A stretch of 64,000 bases of DNA from Bradyrhizobium sp. ISRA430 (GCF_029909975.1 NZ_CP094516.1:8100501-8164500); one strand, 5' to 3'; counted from the first letter of the stretch, positions 16,311 through 24,977 are shown. Program-made: numbers and translations. Notes: generated by a model from the letters alone, not told the origin.

Positions 16311-16724
16311 ATGAGCAAACTCGTTATCCGCGCCGGCGATTTCACCTTCGATGCCCGCTTCGAGGAGCAGCTTGCGCCCAAGACCGTCGCCGCCTTCCGC
16401 AAAGCGATGCCGTTCGAGAGCCACATCATCCATGTGCGCTGGAGCGGCGAGGGCGTGTGGATGCCACTCGGCGATCTCGACTTCGGCGTCGGCTACGAGA
16501 ACCACACCAGCTATCCGGCGCCCGGTCAGATCATCCTCTATCCCGGTGGCATCAGCGAGACCGAGATCCTGCTCGCCTATGGCGGCGTGCACTTCGCGAG
16601 CAAGATGGGCCAGCTCGCCGGCAATCATTTCATCACGCTTACCTCAGGCCTGGAAAATCTCGCCGCGCTCGGCAAGACCGTGCTTTGGAAGGGTGCCCAG
16701 CCAATCCGCTTCGAGGAAGTCTGA
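16311..16724 (+). CDS. DUF3830 family protein in purine operon
   Basis: 137 residues from ATG 16311. The sequence has the features of DUF3830 (cyclophilin-like beta-barrel fold): FDARFEEQLAPKTVAAFRKAMPF, SHIIHVRWSGE, and the turn GQIILYPGGISETEILL. No catalytic role is established for this family. Its stop codon (TGA, 16722-16724) directly abuts the GTG of puuE, so the two are translationally coupled and a role in allantoin or ureide metabolism is inferred. An in-frame extension upstream to 16215 is possible but lacks a ribosome binding site. Confidence 0.8.
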   Translation: MSKLVIRAGDFTFDARFEEQLAPKTVAAFRKAMPFESHIIHVRWSGEGVWMPLGDLDFGVGYENHTSYPAPGQIILYPGGISETEILLAYGGVHFASKMGQLAGNHFITLTSGLENLAALGKTVLWKGAQPIRFEEV

Positions 16725-17657
16725 GTGGCAGACGCCCGCTACCCGCGCGATCTTCGCGGCTATGGCCGCAACCCGCCGCATCCGGACTGGCCGGGCGATG
16801 CGCGGGTCGCTGTGCAGTTCGTCGTCAATTTCGAGGAGGGCGGCGAGAACAACATTCTGCACGGCGACCGCGCCTCGGAAGCGTTCCTGTCCGACGTGCT
16901 CGGCGCGCAACCCTGGCCGGGCCAGCGCCACGCCAACATCGAATCGATGTTCGAATATGGCTCGCGCGCCGGATTCTGGCGGCTGTGGCGGATGTTCACC
17001 GAACGGAAGTGGCCGACGACCGTGTTCGGCGTCGCCACCGCGCTGAAGCGCAACCCGGAAATCGTCGCCGCGATGCAAGAGGCGGGCTGGGACATCGCCA
17101 GCCACAGCCTCAAATGGATCGAGCACAAGGACATGACGGAGGCGCAGGAGCGCGCCGAGATCGCGGAAGCGATCCGTGTCCACACCGAGGCCACCGGTTC
17201 GCGGCCGCTCGGCTGGTACACCGGGCGCTCCTCGATCAACACCAACCGCCTGTTGATGGAGGAGGGCGGCTTCCTCTATGTCTGCGACTCCTATGCCGAC
17301 GATCTGCCCTATTGGGTCAAGGGCGCGCACGGCAAGCAGCTCATCATTCCCTACACGTTGGACGCCAACGACATGCGCTTCATCAACGCGCAGGGGTTTG
17401 CGGACGGCGAGCAGTTCTTCACCTACCTGAAGGATGCCTTCGACGTGCTCTATGCCGAAGGCGAGACCGCGCCGAAGATGATGTCGGTGGGGCTGCATTG
17501 CCGTCTCGCCGGCCGGCCCGGCCGCGCCGCGGGCCTGATCCGCTTTCTCGACTACATCGGCAAACACGACCGTGTCTGGGTGCCGACGCGATTGCAGATC
17601 GCGCAGCATTGGCACGACAAGCACGAGAATCTCGCCGAAAGCGCATTCGAGATCTAG
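16725..17657 (+). CDS. puuE: Allantoinase PuuE (polysaccharide-deacetylase fold)
   Basis: The 310-residue product starts with GTG. It has the PuuE/NodB-like deacetylase pattern: FVVNFEEGGENN near the start, YGSRAGFWRLWRMF, DIASHSLKW (a His-bearing metal/active-site loop) and MSVGLHCRLAGRPGR. PuuE hydrolyses allantoin to allantoate without needing the amidohydrolase-type metal centre. It sits between DUF3830 and the UraD-UraH fusion, the enzymes that generate its substrate. Confidence is high because motif and context agree. Confidence 0.92.
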   Translation: MADARYPRDLRGYGRNPPHPDWPGDARVAVQFVVNFEEGGENNILHGDRASEAFLSDVLGAQPWPGQRHANIESMFEYGSRAGFWRLWRMFTERKWPTTVFGVATALKRNPEIVAAMQEAGWDIASHSLKWIEHKDMTEAQERAEIAEAIRVHTEATGSRPLGWYTGRSSINTNRLLMEEGGFLYVCDSYADDLPYWVKGAHGKQLIIPYTLDANDMRFINAQGFADGEQFFTYLKDAFDVLYAEGETAPKMMSVGLHCRLAGRPGRAAGLIRFLDYIGKHDRVWVPTRLQIAQHWHDKHENLAESAFEI

Positions 17658-17668
17658 GAGAGAAGGCG

Positions 17669-18556
17669 ATGACGCAGGTCGCGCTGCCCGATCTCAATGC
17701 CGCGAGCCCAGCCGACTTCGTCGCGGCGCTCGCCAATGTCGTCGAGTATTCACCGTGGATTGCCGAACAAGTGGCCGCGCGCCGTCCGTTCGCCGGCATC
17801 CATGAATTGTTCGATGCGATCAAGGTGGCGATCCAGGGTGCCGCGCCCGACGTGCAGCTTGCGCTGATCCGCGCGCATCCCGACCTCGCCGACAAGACCC
17901 AGCGTGCGGCGGGGCTCACCGCCGAATCGAACGCCGAGCAGAACAGCGCCGGCCTCGACCGGCTGTCGGAGGCGGAATACGCGGCGTTCGAGCGCGTCAA
18001 CAATGCCTATCGCGCGAAATTCGGCTTCCCCTATATCGTCTGCGTACGCCGTCACACCAAGGACTCCATCCTGCGCGACTTCGAGACGCGGCTGTCCAAC
18101 CTTGCCAAGACCGAGACACGCCGTGCGATCGAGGAGATCTGTCGCATCGCCGCGCTGCGGCTCGATCAGCTCGTCGCAGCCGATGACAAGCTCAAGGTGC
18201 ACGGCCGGCTTTCGACCCACGTGCTGGACAATCACAGCGGCAAGCCCGCTTCCGGCATCGCCGTCGATCTGGTTGAGCTCGCAAGCCTCGGCGAGAGCCG
18301 CGTGATCACGCGTGCGGTCACCAACCATGATGGCCGCACCGATGATCCGCTGATCGGTGGCCGCCCGTTGCCGATCGGCCGCTATGAGCTGCGCTTTAGG
18401 GTCGGCAAATATTACGGCGAGCGTAACGTGCCGACGTCCGATCCGCCGTTCCTCGACGAGATCCCGCTGCGCTTTGCGATCAGTGAGCCCGAAGGTCACT
18501 ATCACGTGCCGCTCCTGGTCACCCCCTGGAGTTATGCGACGTATCGCGGGAGTTAG
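17669..18556 (+). CDS. uraD/uraH: Fused OHCU decarboxylase / 5-hydroxyisourate hydrolase
   Basis: The 295-residue product starts at ATG 17669 with GGAGAGAAGG before it. Residues 1-168 are 2-oxo-4-hydroxy-4-carboxy-5-ureidoimidazoline decarboxylase (His70 in IRAHPDLA, and FGFPYIVCVR). Residues 176-295 are the transthyretin-like hydroxyisourate hydrolase (LSTHVLDNHSGKPASG with His184, His279 in HYHVPLL, and the C-terminal signature YRGS). UraH acts first and UraD second, converting 5-hydroxyisourate to S-allantoin, which PuuE then opens. The two enzymes are separate in many bacteria. The fusion order here is UraD-UraH, opposite to reaction order. Confidence 0.93.
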   Translation: MTQVALPDLNAASPADFVAALANVVEYSPWIAEQVAARRPFAGIHELFDAIKVAIQGAAPDVQLALIRAHPDLADKTQRAAGLTAESNAEQNSAGLDRLSEAEYAAFERVNNAYRAKFGFPYIVCVRRHTKDSILRDFETRLSNLAKTETRRAIEEICRIAALRLDQLVAADDKLKVHGRLSTHVLDNHSGKPASGIAVDLVELASLGESRVITRAVTNHDGRTDDPLIGGRPLPIGRYELRFRVGKYYGERNVPTSDPPFLDEIPLRFAISEPEGHYHVPLLVTPWSYATYRGS

Positions 18557-18638
18557 GCGGGATCAACTTACCTCGCACGCTTACGGGGAGAGGGAGCGCA
18601 GGGTCGCCGCAGACGCTGCATTGCTTTTTGTCGAGTGC

Positions 18639-18740
18639 TAAAGCGCGATGAGATTAGGATAAATCGTCATCGCGCTTTAGGCTATTGTTTGAGCATGATC
18701 TTTTCGGAAAACCGCTGCACACTTTTCCGGATCATGCTCT
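18639..18740. repeat. Intergenic repeat family B, copy 1
   Basis: Two hairpin units: TAAAGCGCGATGA...TCATCGCGCTTTA, then GAGCATGATC...GATCATGCTC around CGGAAAA/TTTTCCG. The same ~100-bp element recurs at 60980-61069. Its last bases (CTCTAG) encode the stop codon of the Mo-hydroxylase gene on the minus strand, so the repeat touches the end of that gene. Confidence 0.85.
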
Positions 18741-21459
18741 AGCCGCCAAACTTCTCGCGCAGCGCCGGGAATAGTCGATCCGGCTTGAACGGCGTCGACG
18801 TGAAGCGGATGCCTGTCGCATCGGCGATCGCATTGCCGAGCGCCGCCGCGACGGGGTTGTAGGGGCTCTCGCTCATCGATTTCGCGCCCATCGGCCCGAT
18901 CGTGTCGGATGTGTCGGCGAAGAGCACCTCGGTGCGCGGGATGTCGGCGAAGGAGGGCAGGTGGTAGTCGCGAAATTTCGGGTTGGTGACGCGGCCATCC
19001 ATATCGATCACCATCTCCTCAAAGAGCGCAGCGCCAAGCGCTTGCGCCACGCCGCCTTCGACCTGGCCGCGGCACTGCATGGGATTGGCAATGCGGCCTG
19101 CGTCTGCTGCCTGGATGCTGCGAAGAATCCTGAGTTCGCCGGTGCCCTTGTTCACGGCCACGCGAAAACCCTGCACGTTGAAGGCAACCGAGCGTGGCGT
19201 GCCGGTTGAATTGCCGCTGGCTGCGAGCGGCCGGCCGCGCTCGCGCGCAAGCCGAGCCAGCTCGGTGAACGGTATCCGCCGGACGCCGCTGACGACACAC
19301 TCGTTCTCGAGTGCGCAGCCTCCGGCATCGCAAAGCCACGCGCCGGCCGCGGCCGCCTTCAGCTCGGTCGCAAGCTGCATGGCCGCCGCATGCGTCGCCT
19401 TGCCGGCAACGAAGATGCCGGCGCTGCCATAGGCGCCGGTGTCATGGCCGCCATGGGCGGTGTCGGACTGGCGCAGGCGGATCCTGTCGGCGGTGGTCGC
19501 AAGCACTGTGGCCGCGATCTGACGATGCACGGTGCTGGTGCCGTTGCCGAACTCGGCGGTGCCGACGGTGAGATCGAAGCCGCCGTCGTCGTTGAGCGCG
19601 ACGGTAGCGTCGGCGATGTGACCGGCTGGCGGCACCGTGTCGATCATGGTCAGTGCAATGCCTTCGCCGGTCAGCCACTCCGGCGATAGATCAGGGTTTG
19701 GTGCGTCCGCCTGCAGTGCGCGCTCGACGAGGTCGAGGCACTGGTCAAGCCCGTAGGAGCCGTAGAGCACGTCGTGATACTCGGATGGCGGTGGCGACAG
19801 CATGGGATCGCCGGGCTTGACGATGTTGCGGCGGCGCATGTCGAAGGGGCTGATGCCGAGCTGTCGCGCCAGCTCGTCAATCGCGGCTTCCACCGCGATC
19901 AGTGACTGCGGCAGGCCGTAGCCGCGAAACGCGCCGGCCGGCACCGTGTTGGTGTAGACCGCGACCGCGTCGACCTTCTTGTTTGGGCAGTTGTAGACGC
20001 CGAGGCTCTCCGACACCGCGTGGAACAGCACGGGACCTGCGTGATTGCCGTAGGCGCCGGTGTTGGAGAGCACGTCGAGTTGCAACGCGGTCAGCTTGCC
20101 GTCCGCGTCGGCGCCGGCCTTGACGTGGATCCGCATCGGGTGCCGCGTCGAGGTTGCGATGAACTGCTCCTCGCGGGTGAGCTCGAGCTTGACAGGGTGC
20201 CCGGTCTTCAGCGCAGCGAGTGCCAGAACATCCTCGACGAACATCTCCTGCTTGCCGCCAAAGCCGCCTCCGACGCGTTCGCAGAATACCCGGACCTTGT
20301 CGGCAGGAAGACCGAAAATACCCGACAGCGTGCGCCGGGTCAGGAACGGCACCTGGGTCGAGGAGCGGATGTTGAGCACGCCGGCTTCGTCCAGCCAGGC
20401 GAGGCCGCCATGAGTCTCCAGCGCCGCGTGCTGCACGCGCTGGGTCGTGAACGTGCCTTCATAGGTCACTGCCGACGCGGCCAGCGCGGCCGCAACGTCG
20501 CCGAACTCCGCGTGCCTCTCCGCGACGATATTGCGCTGTGCATCGGCGACGCGATTTGCAGCCGTACGGTCGGGATGGATGATCGGCGCGTCTGGTGCGC
20601 TCGCCTGCTCCGGATCAATCACGACGGGCTGGAGGTTGTAGGTAACCTTGAGCCGTCGGCAGCCTTCCTCGGCCGCGGCTTCGCTCTCGGCGATAACGGC
20701 GGCGACCTTCTGCCCGATGAAGCGGACGACGTCGTCGAGGACGCGCGTATCGTCCGGGTCCATCCAATCCTTCTCGTGCCGCGCGGTCGAGAACAGCGCC
20801 GGCGGCGCATCCTCGTGTGTCAGCACCGCATGTACGCCCGGAACAGCCAGCGCGGCGGACGCGTCGATCGCGGCGATCTTGGCGTGCGCATGCGGGGAGC
20901 GGAGCAGCTTGATATGCAGGAGGCCGTCGATCTCGGTGTCGAAGGTGTAGCGCGCCTTGCCGCGCACGATGTCGGGGCCGGCGGGCGCCGGCAGGCTGCG
21001 GCCGAACGCGGCGCCGGCGGTCTCATCGACATTGCTCATGCCGAGGAGGGCGTCCTCGATCGAGCGATAGCCGGTGCAGCGGCAGATGTTGCCCTTGAGT
21101 GCAGCCCCGAGATCGGTGCGTTGCGCCTGGTTCAGCGAGGCGCATGTGACGATCATGCCGGCGGTACAGAAACCACACTGGAAACCTTGGGCATCGAGGA
21201 AGGCCTGCTGCATCGGATGCGTACCATGACCACCGCCAAGTCCCTCGATGGTCGTGATCGCGCGCCCGTCGGCGCGAAAGGCCGGGATCAGGCAGCTATG
21301 CACCGGCTCGCCGTCGAGCAGCACGGTGCAGGCGCCGCAATCGCCGGCGTCGCAGCCCTTCTTCACGCCGAACTGACCGAGCTCGCGCAGGAACGTGCGC
21401 AGGCACTGGCCGGCGCGCGGCGTCTGCGGAAACGGCTTGCCGTTGATCTCGTAACTCAT
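18739..21459 (-). CDS. Molybdenum hydroxylase, fused [2Fe-2S] and molybdopterin subunit (xanthine dehydrogenase-like)
   Basis: The 906-residue polypeptide joins two modules. Residues 1-150 hold two [2Fe-2S] sites (Cys36, 41, 44, 56 and Cys95, 98, 126, 128). Residues 160-900 are the molybdopterin-binding part, with GGGFGGK at 397-403 and GAKSMSE near the C-terminus (the active-site Glu). In xanthine dehydrogenases GGK is followed by a catalytic Glu, and here it is Gln404. The FAD domain is missing from this chain and is supplied by the next gene, whose frame overlaps by 4 bp. It probably hydroxylates a purine such as hypoxanthine or xanthine. The exact substrate is uncertain. The stop codon lies in a repeat. 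Confidence 0.88.
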   Translation of the reverse strand: MSYEINGKPFPQTPRAGQCLRTFLRELGQFGVKKGCDAGDCGACTVLLDGEPVHSCLIPAFRADGRAITTIEGLGGGHGTHPMQQAFLDAQGFQCGFCTAGMIVTCASLNQAQRTDLGAALKGNICRCTGYRSIEDALLGMSNVDETAGAAFGRSLPAPAGPDIVRGKARYTFDTEIDGLLHIKLLRSPHAHAKIAAIDASAALAVPGVHAVLTHEDAPPALFSTARHEKDWMDPDDTRVLDDVVRFIGQKVAAVIAESEAAAEEGCRRLKVTYNLQPVVIDPEQASAPDAPIIHPDRTAANRVADAQRNIVAERHAEFGDVAAALAASAVTYEGTFTTQRVQHAALETHGGLAWLDEAGVLNIRSSTQVPFLTRRTLSGIFGLPADKVRVFCERVGGGFGGKQEMFVEDVLALAALKTGHPVKLELTREEQFIATSTRHPMRIHVKAGADADGKLTALQLDVLSNTGAYGNHAGPVLFHAVSESLGVYNCPNKKVDAVAVYTNTVPAGAFRGYGLPQSLIAVEAAIDELARQLGISPFDMRRRNIVKPGDPMLSPPPSEYHDVLYGSYGLDQCLDLVERALQADAPNPDLSPEWLTGEGIALTMIDTVPPAGHIADATVALNDDGGFDLTVGTAEFGNGTSTVHRQIAATVLATTADRIRLRQSDTAHGGHDTGAYGSAGIFVAGKATHAAAMQLATELKAAAAGAWLCDAGGCALENECVVSGVRRIPFTELARLARERGRPLAASGNSTGTPRSVAFNVQGFRVAVNKGTGELRILRSIQAADAGRIANPMQCRGQVEGGVAQALGAALFEEMVIDMDGRVTNPKFRDYHLPSFADIPRTEVLFADTSDTIGPMGAKSMSESPYNPVAAALGNAIADATGIRFTSTPFKPDRLFPALREKFGG

Positions 21460-22283
21460 GGCCGCGCCATCTCCAGCAGTTCGCCGCGGATCTCCTCGGC
21501 GAGCCGCAGCGTCATGTGCTTGCGCCAGAACGGCTTGCCGTGGACGTCGGCATGGTACTCTTCGTCGGCGATGTGCTCCGCAATCGCAGCGCGAAGCGCG
21601 CTCGCATCGGGCGGCTTCGGAAACGAGAGCTGGATCGGGCGCACCGTTGACGCGGTCACCGTCAGTGTCAGCGTGCCGCCGGCGTCAAGGCTGCCGATCA
21701 GAAGCGCCGCCGAACGGCCGACCGGCGTCAGCGAGATCTGGCGAAAGGCCGAACGGCGCTTCAGCGCAGGAAGTGGGATATCGATCTGCCGCAAGAGGTC
21801 ACCCGCTGTCAGGCGGTTGCGCTGGTCGCCGGTGACGAACTCGACGACGCGAATCTTCTGTTCGCCGCCGCTGGCCTTCCAGATCGTGCAGACGCCGTCG
21901 AGCGCGGCGGTGAGTGAGATCATTGGCCCTGCCGGCAGCGACATGCAGAGATTGCCACCGACGGTCGCCGTCTTCCAGATCTTGAAGGAGGCGAGGAAAG
22001 CGCGGCAGCATTGGTTGATCAGCGGCGCCGCGATCCAGTCGGGCGGACAGACGAGCGCATCGAGCTGGGCGATGGTGCAGGTGGCGGAGATCGAGAGGTG
22101 CGTGTCGGTGACGGTCAGCGCAGGCCATTTCAGGTCGGTGAGATCGATCAACCGCGTGAGGTGGACCTGCGGTTCCGAGAACAGCCACGTGCCGCCTGCG
22201 AGCCAAGCATTGCCTGCCGCCCAAACGGGCAGTTGAGCGCGGCTCCTGGGATGGGCCACCGTCGTGATGGTGTTCAAGTCCAT
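21456..22283 (-). CDS. FAD-binding subunit of molybdenum hydroxylase
   Basis: 275 residues from ATG 22283. The sequence follows the CO-dehydrogenase/xanthine-dehydrogenase FAD subunit pattern: AGGTWLFSEPQ (first FAD loop), TATVGGNLCMSLPAG (second FAD-binding loop) and a C-terminal region (about 170-270) of the CO_deh_flav_C type. It passes electrons from the Fe-S clusters of the partner subunit to NAD+ or another acceptor. It overlaps the large-subunit start by 4 bp (ATGA), so the two are co-translated. A longer upstream frame would run through the divergent promoter and was rejected. Confidence 0.87.
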   Translation of the reverse strand: MDLNTITTVAHPRSRAQLPVWAAGNAWLAGGTWLFSEPQVHLTRLIDLTDLKWPALTVTDTHLSISATCTIAQLDALVCPPDWIAAPLINQCCRAFLASFKIWKTATVGGNLCMSLPAGPMISLTAALDGVCTIWKASGGEQKIRVVEFVTGDQRNRLTAGDLLRQIDIPLPALKRRSAFRQISLTPVGRSAALLIGSLDAGGTLTLTVTASTVRPIQLSFPKPPDASALRAAIAEHIADEEYHADVHGKPFWRKHMTLRLAEEIRGELLEMARP

Positions 22284-22324
22284 GGCTACGCCAGCCTCGA
22301 CCGGATGCGTTGCTACGTGGGAAA

Positions 22325-22336
22325 GTCTTGCAAGAC
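22325..22336. promoter_or_regulatory. Palindrome GTCTTGCAAGAC in divergent promoter region
   Basis: Perfect 12-bp palindrome centred in the 151-bp gap between the divergent FAD-subunit and amidohydrolase genes. A partial second copy (AGTAGCAAGACC) follows 30 bp later. It is a plausible operator for a purine-responsive regulator, though none is encoded nearby. Confidence 0.45.
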
Positions 22337-22434
22337 CGGCGCCAAGTGGCAACAACAAGTAGCAAGACCAACGCGATTGTGCCTGGCCCCTGGTTTGCAG
22401 GCCGGTGATCGGCGGACGTGAGGAGAAACGGATC

Positions 22435-23784
22435 ATGAGCGACACCAAGCCGATCTGGATCAGGGATCCGCTGGCCATCTTCGCCGATAGCGCGGAACGG
22501 GGGATCGTGGTCAGGGATGGCCGGATCGTCGAGCTCGTGCCGGCGGGCGGACAGCCTGCCACCGCGGATGTCGCGGCGTTCGACGCTGGCGAGCACGTTG
22601 TGTTACCTGGGTTGATCAACACGCATCACCACTTTTACCAGACGCTGACGCGCGCATTGCCGGCGGCGATGGACCGGAAGCTTTTTCCCTGGCTCCAGGC
22701 GCTCTATCCGGTGTGGGCGAAGCTGACGCCGGAAGCACTGCAGCTCGGCGTCACCGTGGCGATGTCCGAGCTGCTGCTCTCCGGCTGCACCACCACGACG
22801 GATCATCATTACGTGTTCCCCGCGGGGCTCGAAGACGCCGTCGACATCGAAGTCGCGGTCGCCAAGCGGCTCGGCGTGCGGGTGCTGCTCACGCGCGGCT
22901 CGATGAACCTGTCGCAGCGCGACGGCGGCCTGCCGCCGGACAGCGTCGTGCAGGACGAGGACACGATTCTGGCGGATAGCGCCCGCGTGGTGGCAAAGCA
23001 TCACCAGCGCGGCGCGGATGCGATGGTGCAGATCGCGCTGGCGCCATGCTCGCCCTTCTCGGTGACGACGTCCTTGATGCGCGCCACGGCCGACCTTGCC
23101 GAGAAGCTCGACGTCCGCCTGCACACCCATCTCGCAGAGACCGAGGACGAGAGCCGGTTCTGCCAGCAAATGTATGGCTGCCGTCCGCTCGATTATCTCG
23201 AGCAGTGCGGCTGGCTCAATGCGCGCACCTGGCTCGCCCACGGCATCTTCTTCAACGCCGACGAGATGAAGCGGCTCGGCAGGGCGAAGACGACCATCAG
23301 TCATTGCGCTTGCAGCAACCAGCTTCTCGCGTCCGGCTGCTGTCCGGTCTGCGAGATGGAGGAGGCGGGCGTCGGCATTGGGATCGGCGTCGACGGCTCT
23401 GCCTCCAACGATGGATCGAATCTGATGCAGGAAGTGCGCGCGGCGTTCCTGCTGCAGCGGGCGCGCTATGGCGTGACCAAGGTCAGCCACAAGGATGCGT
23501 TGCGCTGGGTCACCAAGGGTTCGGCGGCGTGCGTCGGTCGTCCGGAACTCGGCGAGATCGCCGTCGACAAGGCGGCCGATCTCGCGCTGTTTAGGCTCGA
23601 CGAGTTGCGCTTCTCCGGCCACGGCGATCCCTTGGCCGCGCTCGTGCTGTGCGGCGCGCACCGCGCCGACCGGGTGATGGTCGCCGGCAAATGGGCGGTG
23701 GTCGACGGTGTGATCCCGGGATTGGATGTGGCGGATCTCATCCGCCGCCACAGCTCCGCCGCGCGGGCGATGCAAGCAGGATAA
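22435..23784 (+). CDS. 8-oxoguanine deaminase-type amidohydrolase
   Basis: The 449-residue metal-dependent hydrolase starts at ATG 22435 (GAGGAGAAACGG before it). Amidohydrolase landmarks are NTHHHFYQTLTRA (zinc His pair), HTHLAETEDE, and GVDGSASNDGSN carrying the catalytic Asp. The motif SHCACSNQLLASG and overall length match the 8-oxoguanine deaminase / guanine-deaminase-like clade (cog0402), which converts 8-oxoguanine to urate plus ammonia. Divergence from the molybdenum hydroxylase genes fits a joint role in turning purines into urate. Isocytosine or hydroxydechloroatrazine activity is a less likely alternative. Confidence 0.85.
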   Translation: MSDTKPIWIRDPLAIFADSAERGIVVRDGRIVELVPAGGQPATADVAAFDAGEHVVLPGLINTHHHFYQTLTRALPAAMDRKLFPWLQALYPVWAKLTPEALQLGVTVAMSELLLSGCTTTTDHHYVFPAGLEDAVDIEVAVAKRLGVRVLLTRGSMNLSQRDGGLPPDSVVQDEDTILADSARVVAKHHQRGADAMVQIALAPCSPFSVTTSLMRATADLAEKLDVRLHTHLAETEDESRFCQQMYGCRPLDYLEQCGWLNARTWLAHGIFFNADEMKRLGRAKTTISHCACSNQLLASGCCPVCEMEEAGVGIGIGVDGSASNDGSNLMQEVRAAFLLQRARYGVTKVSHKDALRWVTKGSAACVGRPELGEIAVDKAADLALFRLDELRFSGHGDPLAALVLCGAHRADRVMVAGKWAVVDGVIPGLDVADLIRRHSSAARAMQAG

Positions 23785-23802
23785 TGATGCAAGCAGGATA
23801 AT
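23769..23802. repeat. Tandem 17-bp duplication across a stop codon
   Basis: GATGCAAGCAGGATAAT is present twice back-to-back. The first copy contains the stop codon of the amidohydrolase gene. The second copy carries a duplicate stop. It looks like a recent slippage event. Confidence 0.8.
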
Positions 23803-23897
23803 AAAGAGGGGGCAACCGCAAGTGCCGGGTGCTTGTGGCTACCCCCTCCGAGCCTCCTCCGCGAGGAGCAGGTGAATTCCCTAAAGCAAGAAGCGTG

Positions 23898-24977
23898 CTA
23901 CTTGCCCGGAAGCTTGTCGTCGATGCCCTTGACGTAGAAATTCATGCCGAGGATCTGGCCGTCGTCGAGATGATCGCCGCCCTTGCACTCGATCGTCTTG
24001 CCGTCCTGCCCAACGACCGGGCACTTGAACGGATGCAGCTTGCCGGCGGTGATCGCGGCCTGGGCATCCTCCGCCATCTTCTTCACGTCGTCGGGCATGT
24101 TGGTGTACGGCGCCATAGCGAACATGTGGCTGTCGAGGCCGCCCCAACTATCCTCGGACTTCCAGGTGCCGTCGAGCTCGGCCTTGACGCGGGAGATGTA
24201 GTAGGGGCCCCAGGTGTCGAGGATCGAGGTGAGCTGTGTTTTCGGCCCGAACTTGATCATCTCGGAGTCCTGGCCGAAGGCGAGCTTGCCGCGCTCGCTG
24301 GCGATCTGCATCGCCGCCGGCGAATCCGTGTGCTGCATGATGATGTCGGCGCCCTGGTCGATCAGCGCCTTGGCGGCGTCGGCTTCCTTGCCCGGATCGA
24401 ACCAGGTGTTGGCCCAGATAATCTTGACCTTGATGTTCGGATTGATGGTCTGCGCCGCGAGGATCGTCGCGTTGATGCCGGAGACGACCTCGGGAATCGG
24501 GAACGAGCCGATATAGCCGAGCACACCGGACTTCGACATCTTGGCTGCGATCAGGCCCTGGATGTAGCGGCCCTGATACCACCGGGCCGAATAGGTCGAC
24601 ATGTTCGGGTTACGCTTGTAGCCCGTCGCGTGCTCGAAATGCACATTCGGAAATCTCTTGGCGACCTTCAGTGTCGGATCCATGTAGCCGAACGAAGTCG
24701 TGAAGATCAGCTTGTTGCCGGCGCGGGCGAGTTGCTCGATGGCGCGCTCGGCATCGGGACCTTCGGAGACATTTTCGAGATAGGTCGTCTCGATCTTGTC
24801 GCCGAGCTCCTTCACCAGCGCCTGGCGGGCGAGCTCATGCTGGTAGGTCCAGCCGAGATCGCCGATCGGACCGAGATAAATGAAGCCGACCTTCAGCTTG
24901 TCCGCAGCAGAGGCAGCGTTGATGCTCCCGGCAAGCAAAAGCCCGCTAACTGCCGCAAGAAGTATTTTCCTCATCAT
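23898..24977 (-). CDS. BMP-family ABC transporter substrate-binding protein
   Basis: 359 residues with a Sec signal peptide (ILLAAVSGLLLAGSINAASA). The mature protein matches the Bmp/Med basic-membrane-protein family (PnrA-like) used by bacterial nucleoside importers: VGFIYLGPIGDLGWTYQHE, FTTSFGYMDPTLKVAKRFP, GYIGSFPIPEV and WANTWFDPGKEADAAKALI. It binds a purine nucleoside or related compound in the periplasm. It is the last gene of the importer operon 28601-23898, 73 bases after the permease, so it may also have its own translation signal. Confidence 0.88.
   Translation of the reverse strand: MMRKILLAAVSGLLLAGSINAASAADKLKVGFIYLGPIGDLGWTYQHELARQALVKELGDKIETTYLENVSEGPDAERAIEQLARAGNKLIFTTSFGYMDPTLKVAKRFPNVHFEHATGYKRNPNMSTYSARWYQGRYIQGLIAAKMSKSGVLGYIGSFPIPEVVSGINATILAAQTINPNIKVKIIWANTWFDPGKEADAAKALIDQGADIIMQHTDSPAAMQIASERGKLAFGQDSEMIKFGPKTQLTSILDTWGPYYISRVKAELDGTWKSEDSWGGLDSHMFAMAPYTNMPDDVKKMAEDAQAAITAGKLHPFKCPVVGQDGKTIECKGGDHLDDGQILGMNFYVKGIDDKLPGK

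Noticed and set aside
16457..17668. In-frame extension upstream of the UraD-UraH fusion, overlapping puuE
   Set aside because: It is a shadow frame of puuE. ATG 17669 has its own ribosome binding site and gives the usual UraD N-terminus.
20020..22236. 738-codon plus-strand frame opposite the molybdenum hydroxylase genes
   Set aside because: Antisense shadow in high-GC DNA. The minus-strand frames carry clear Fe-S and molybdopterin motifs.
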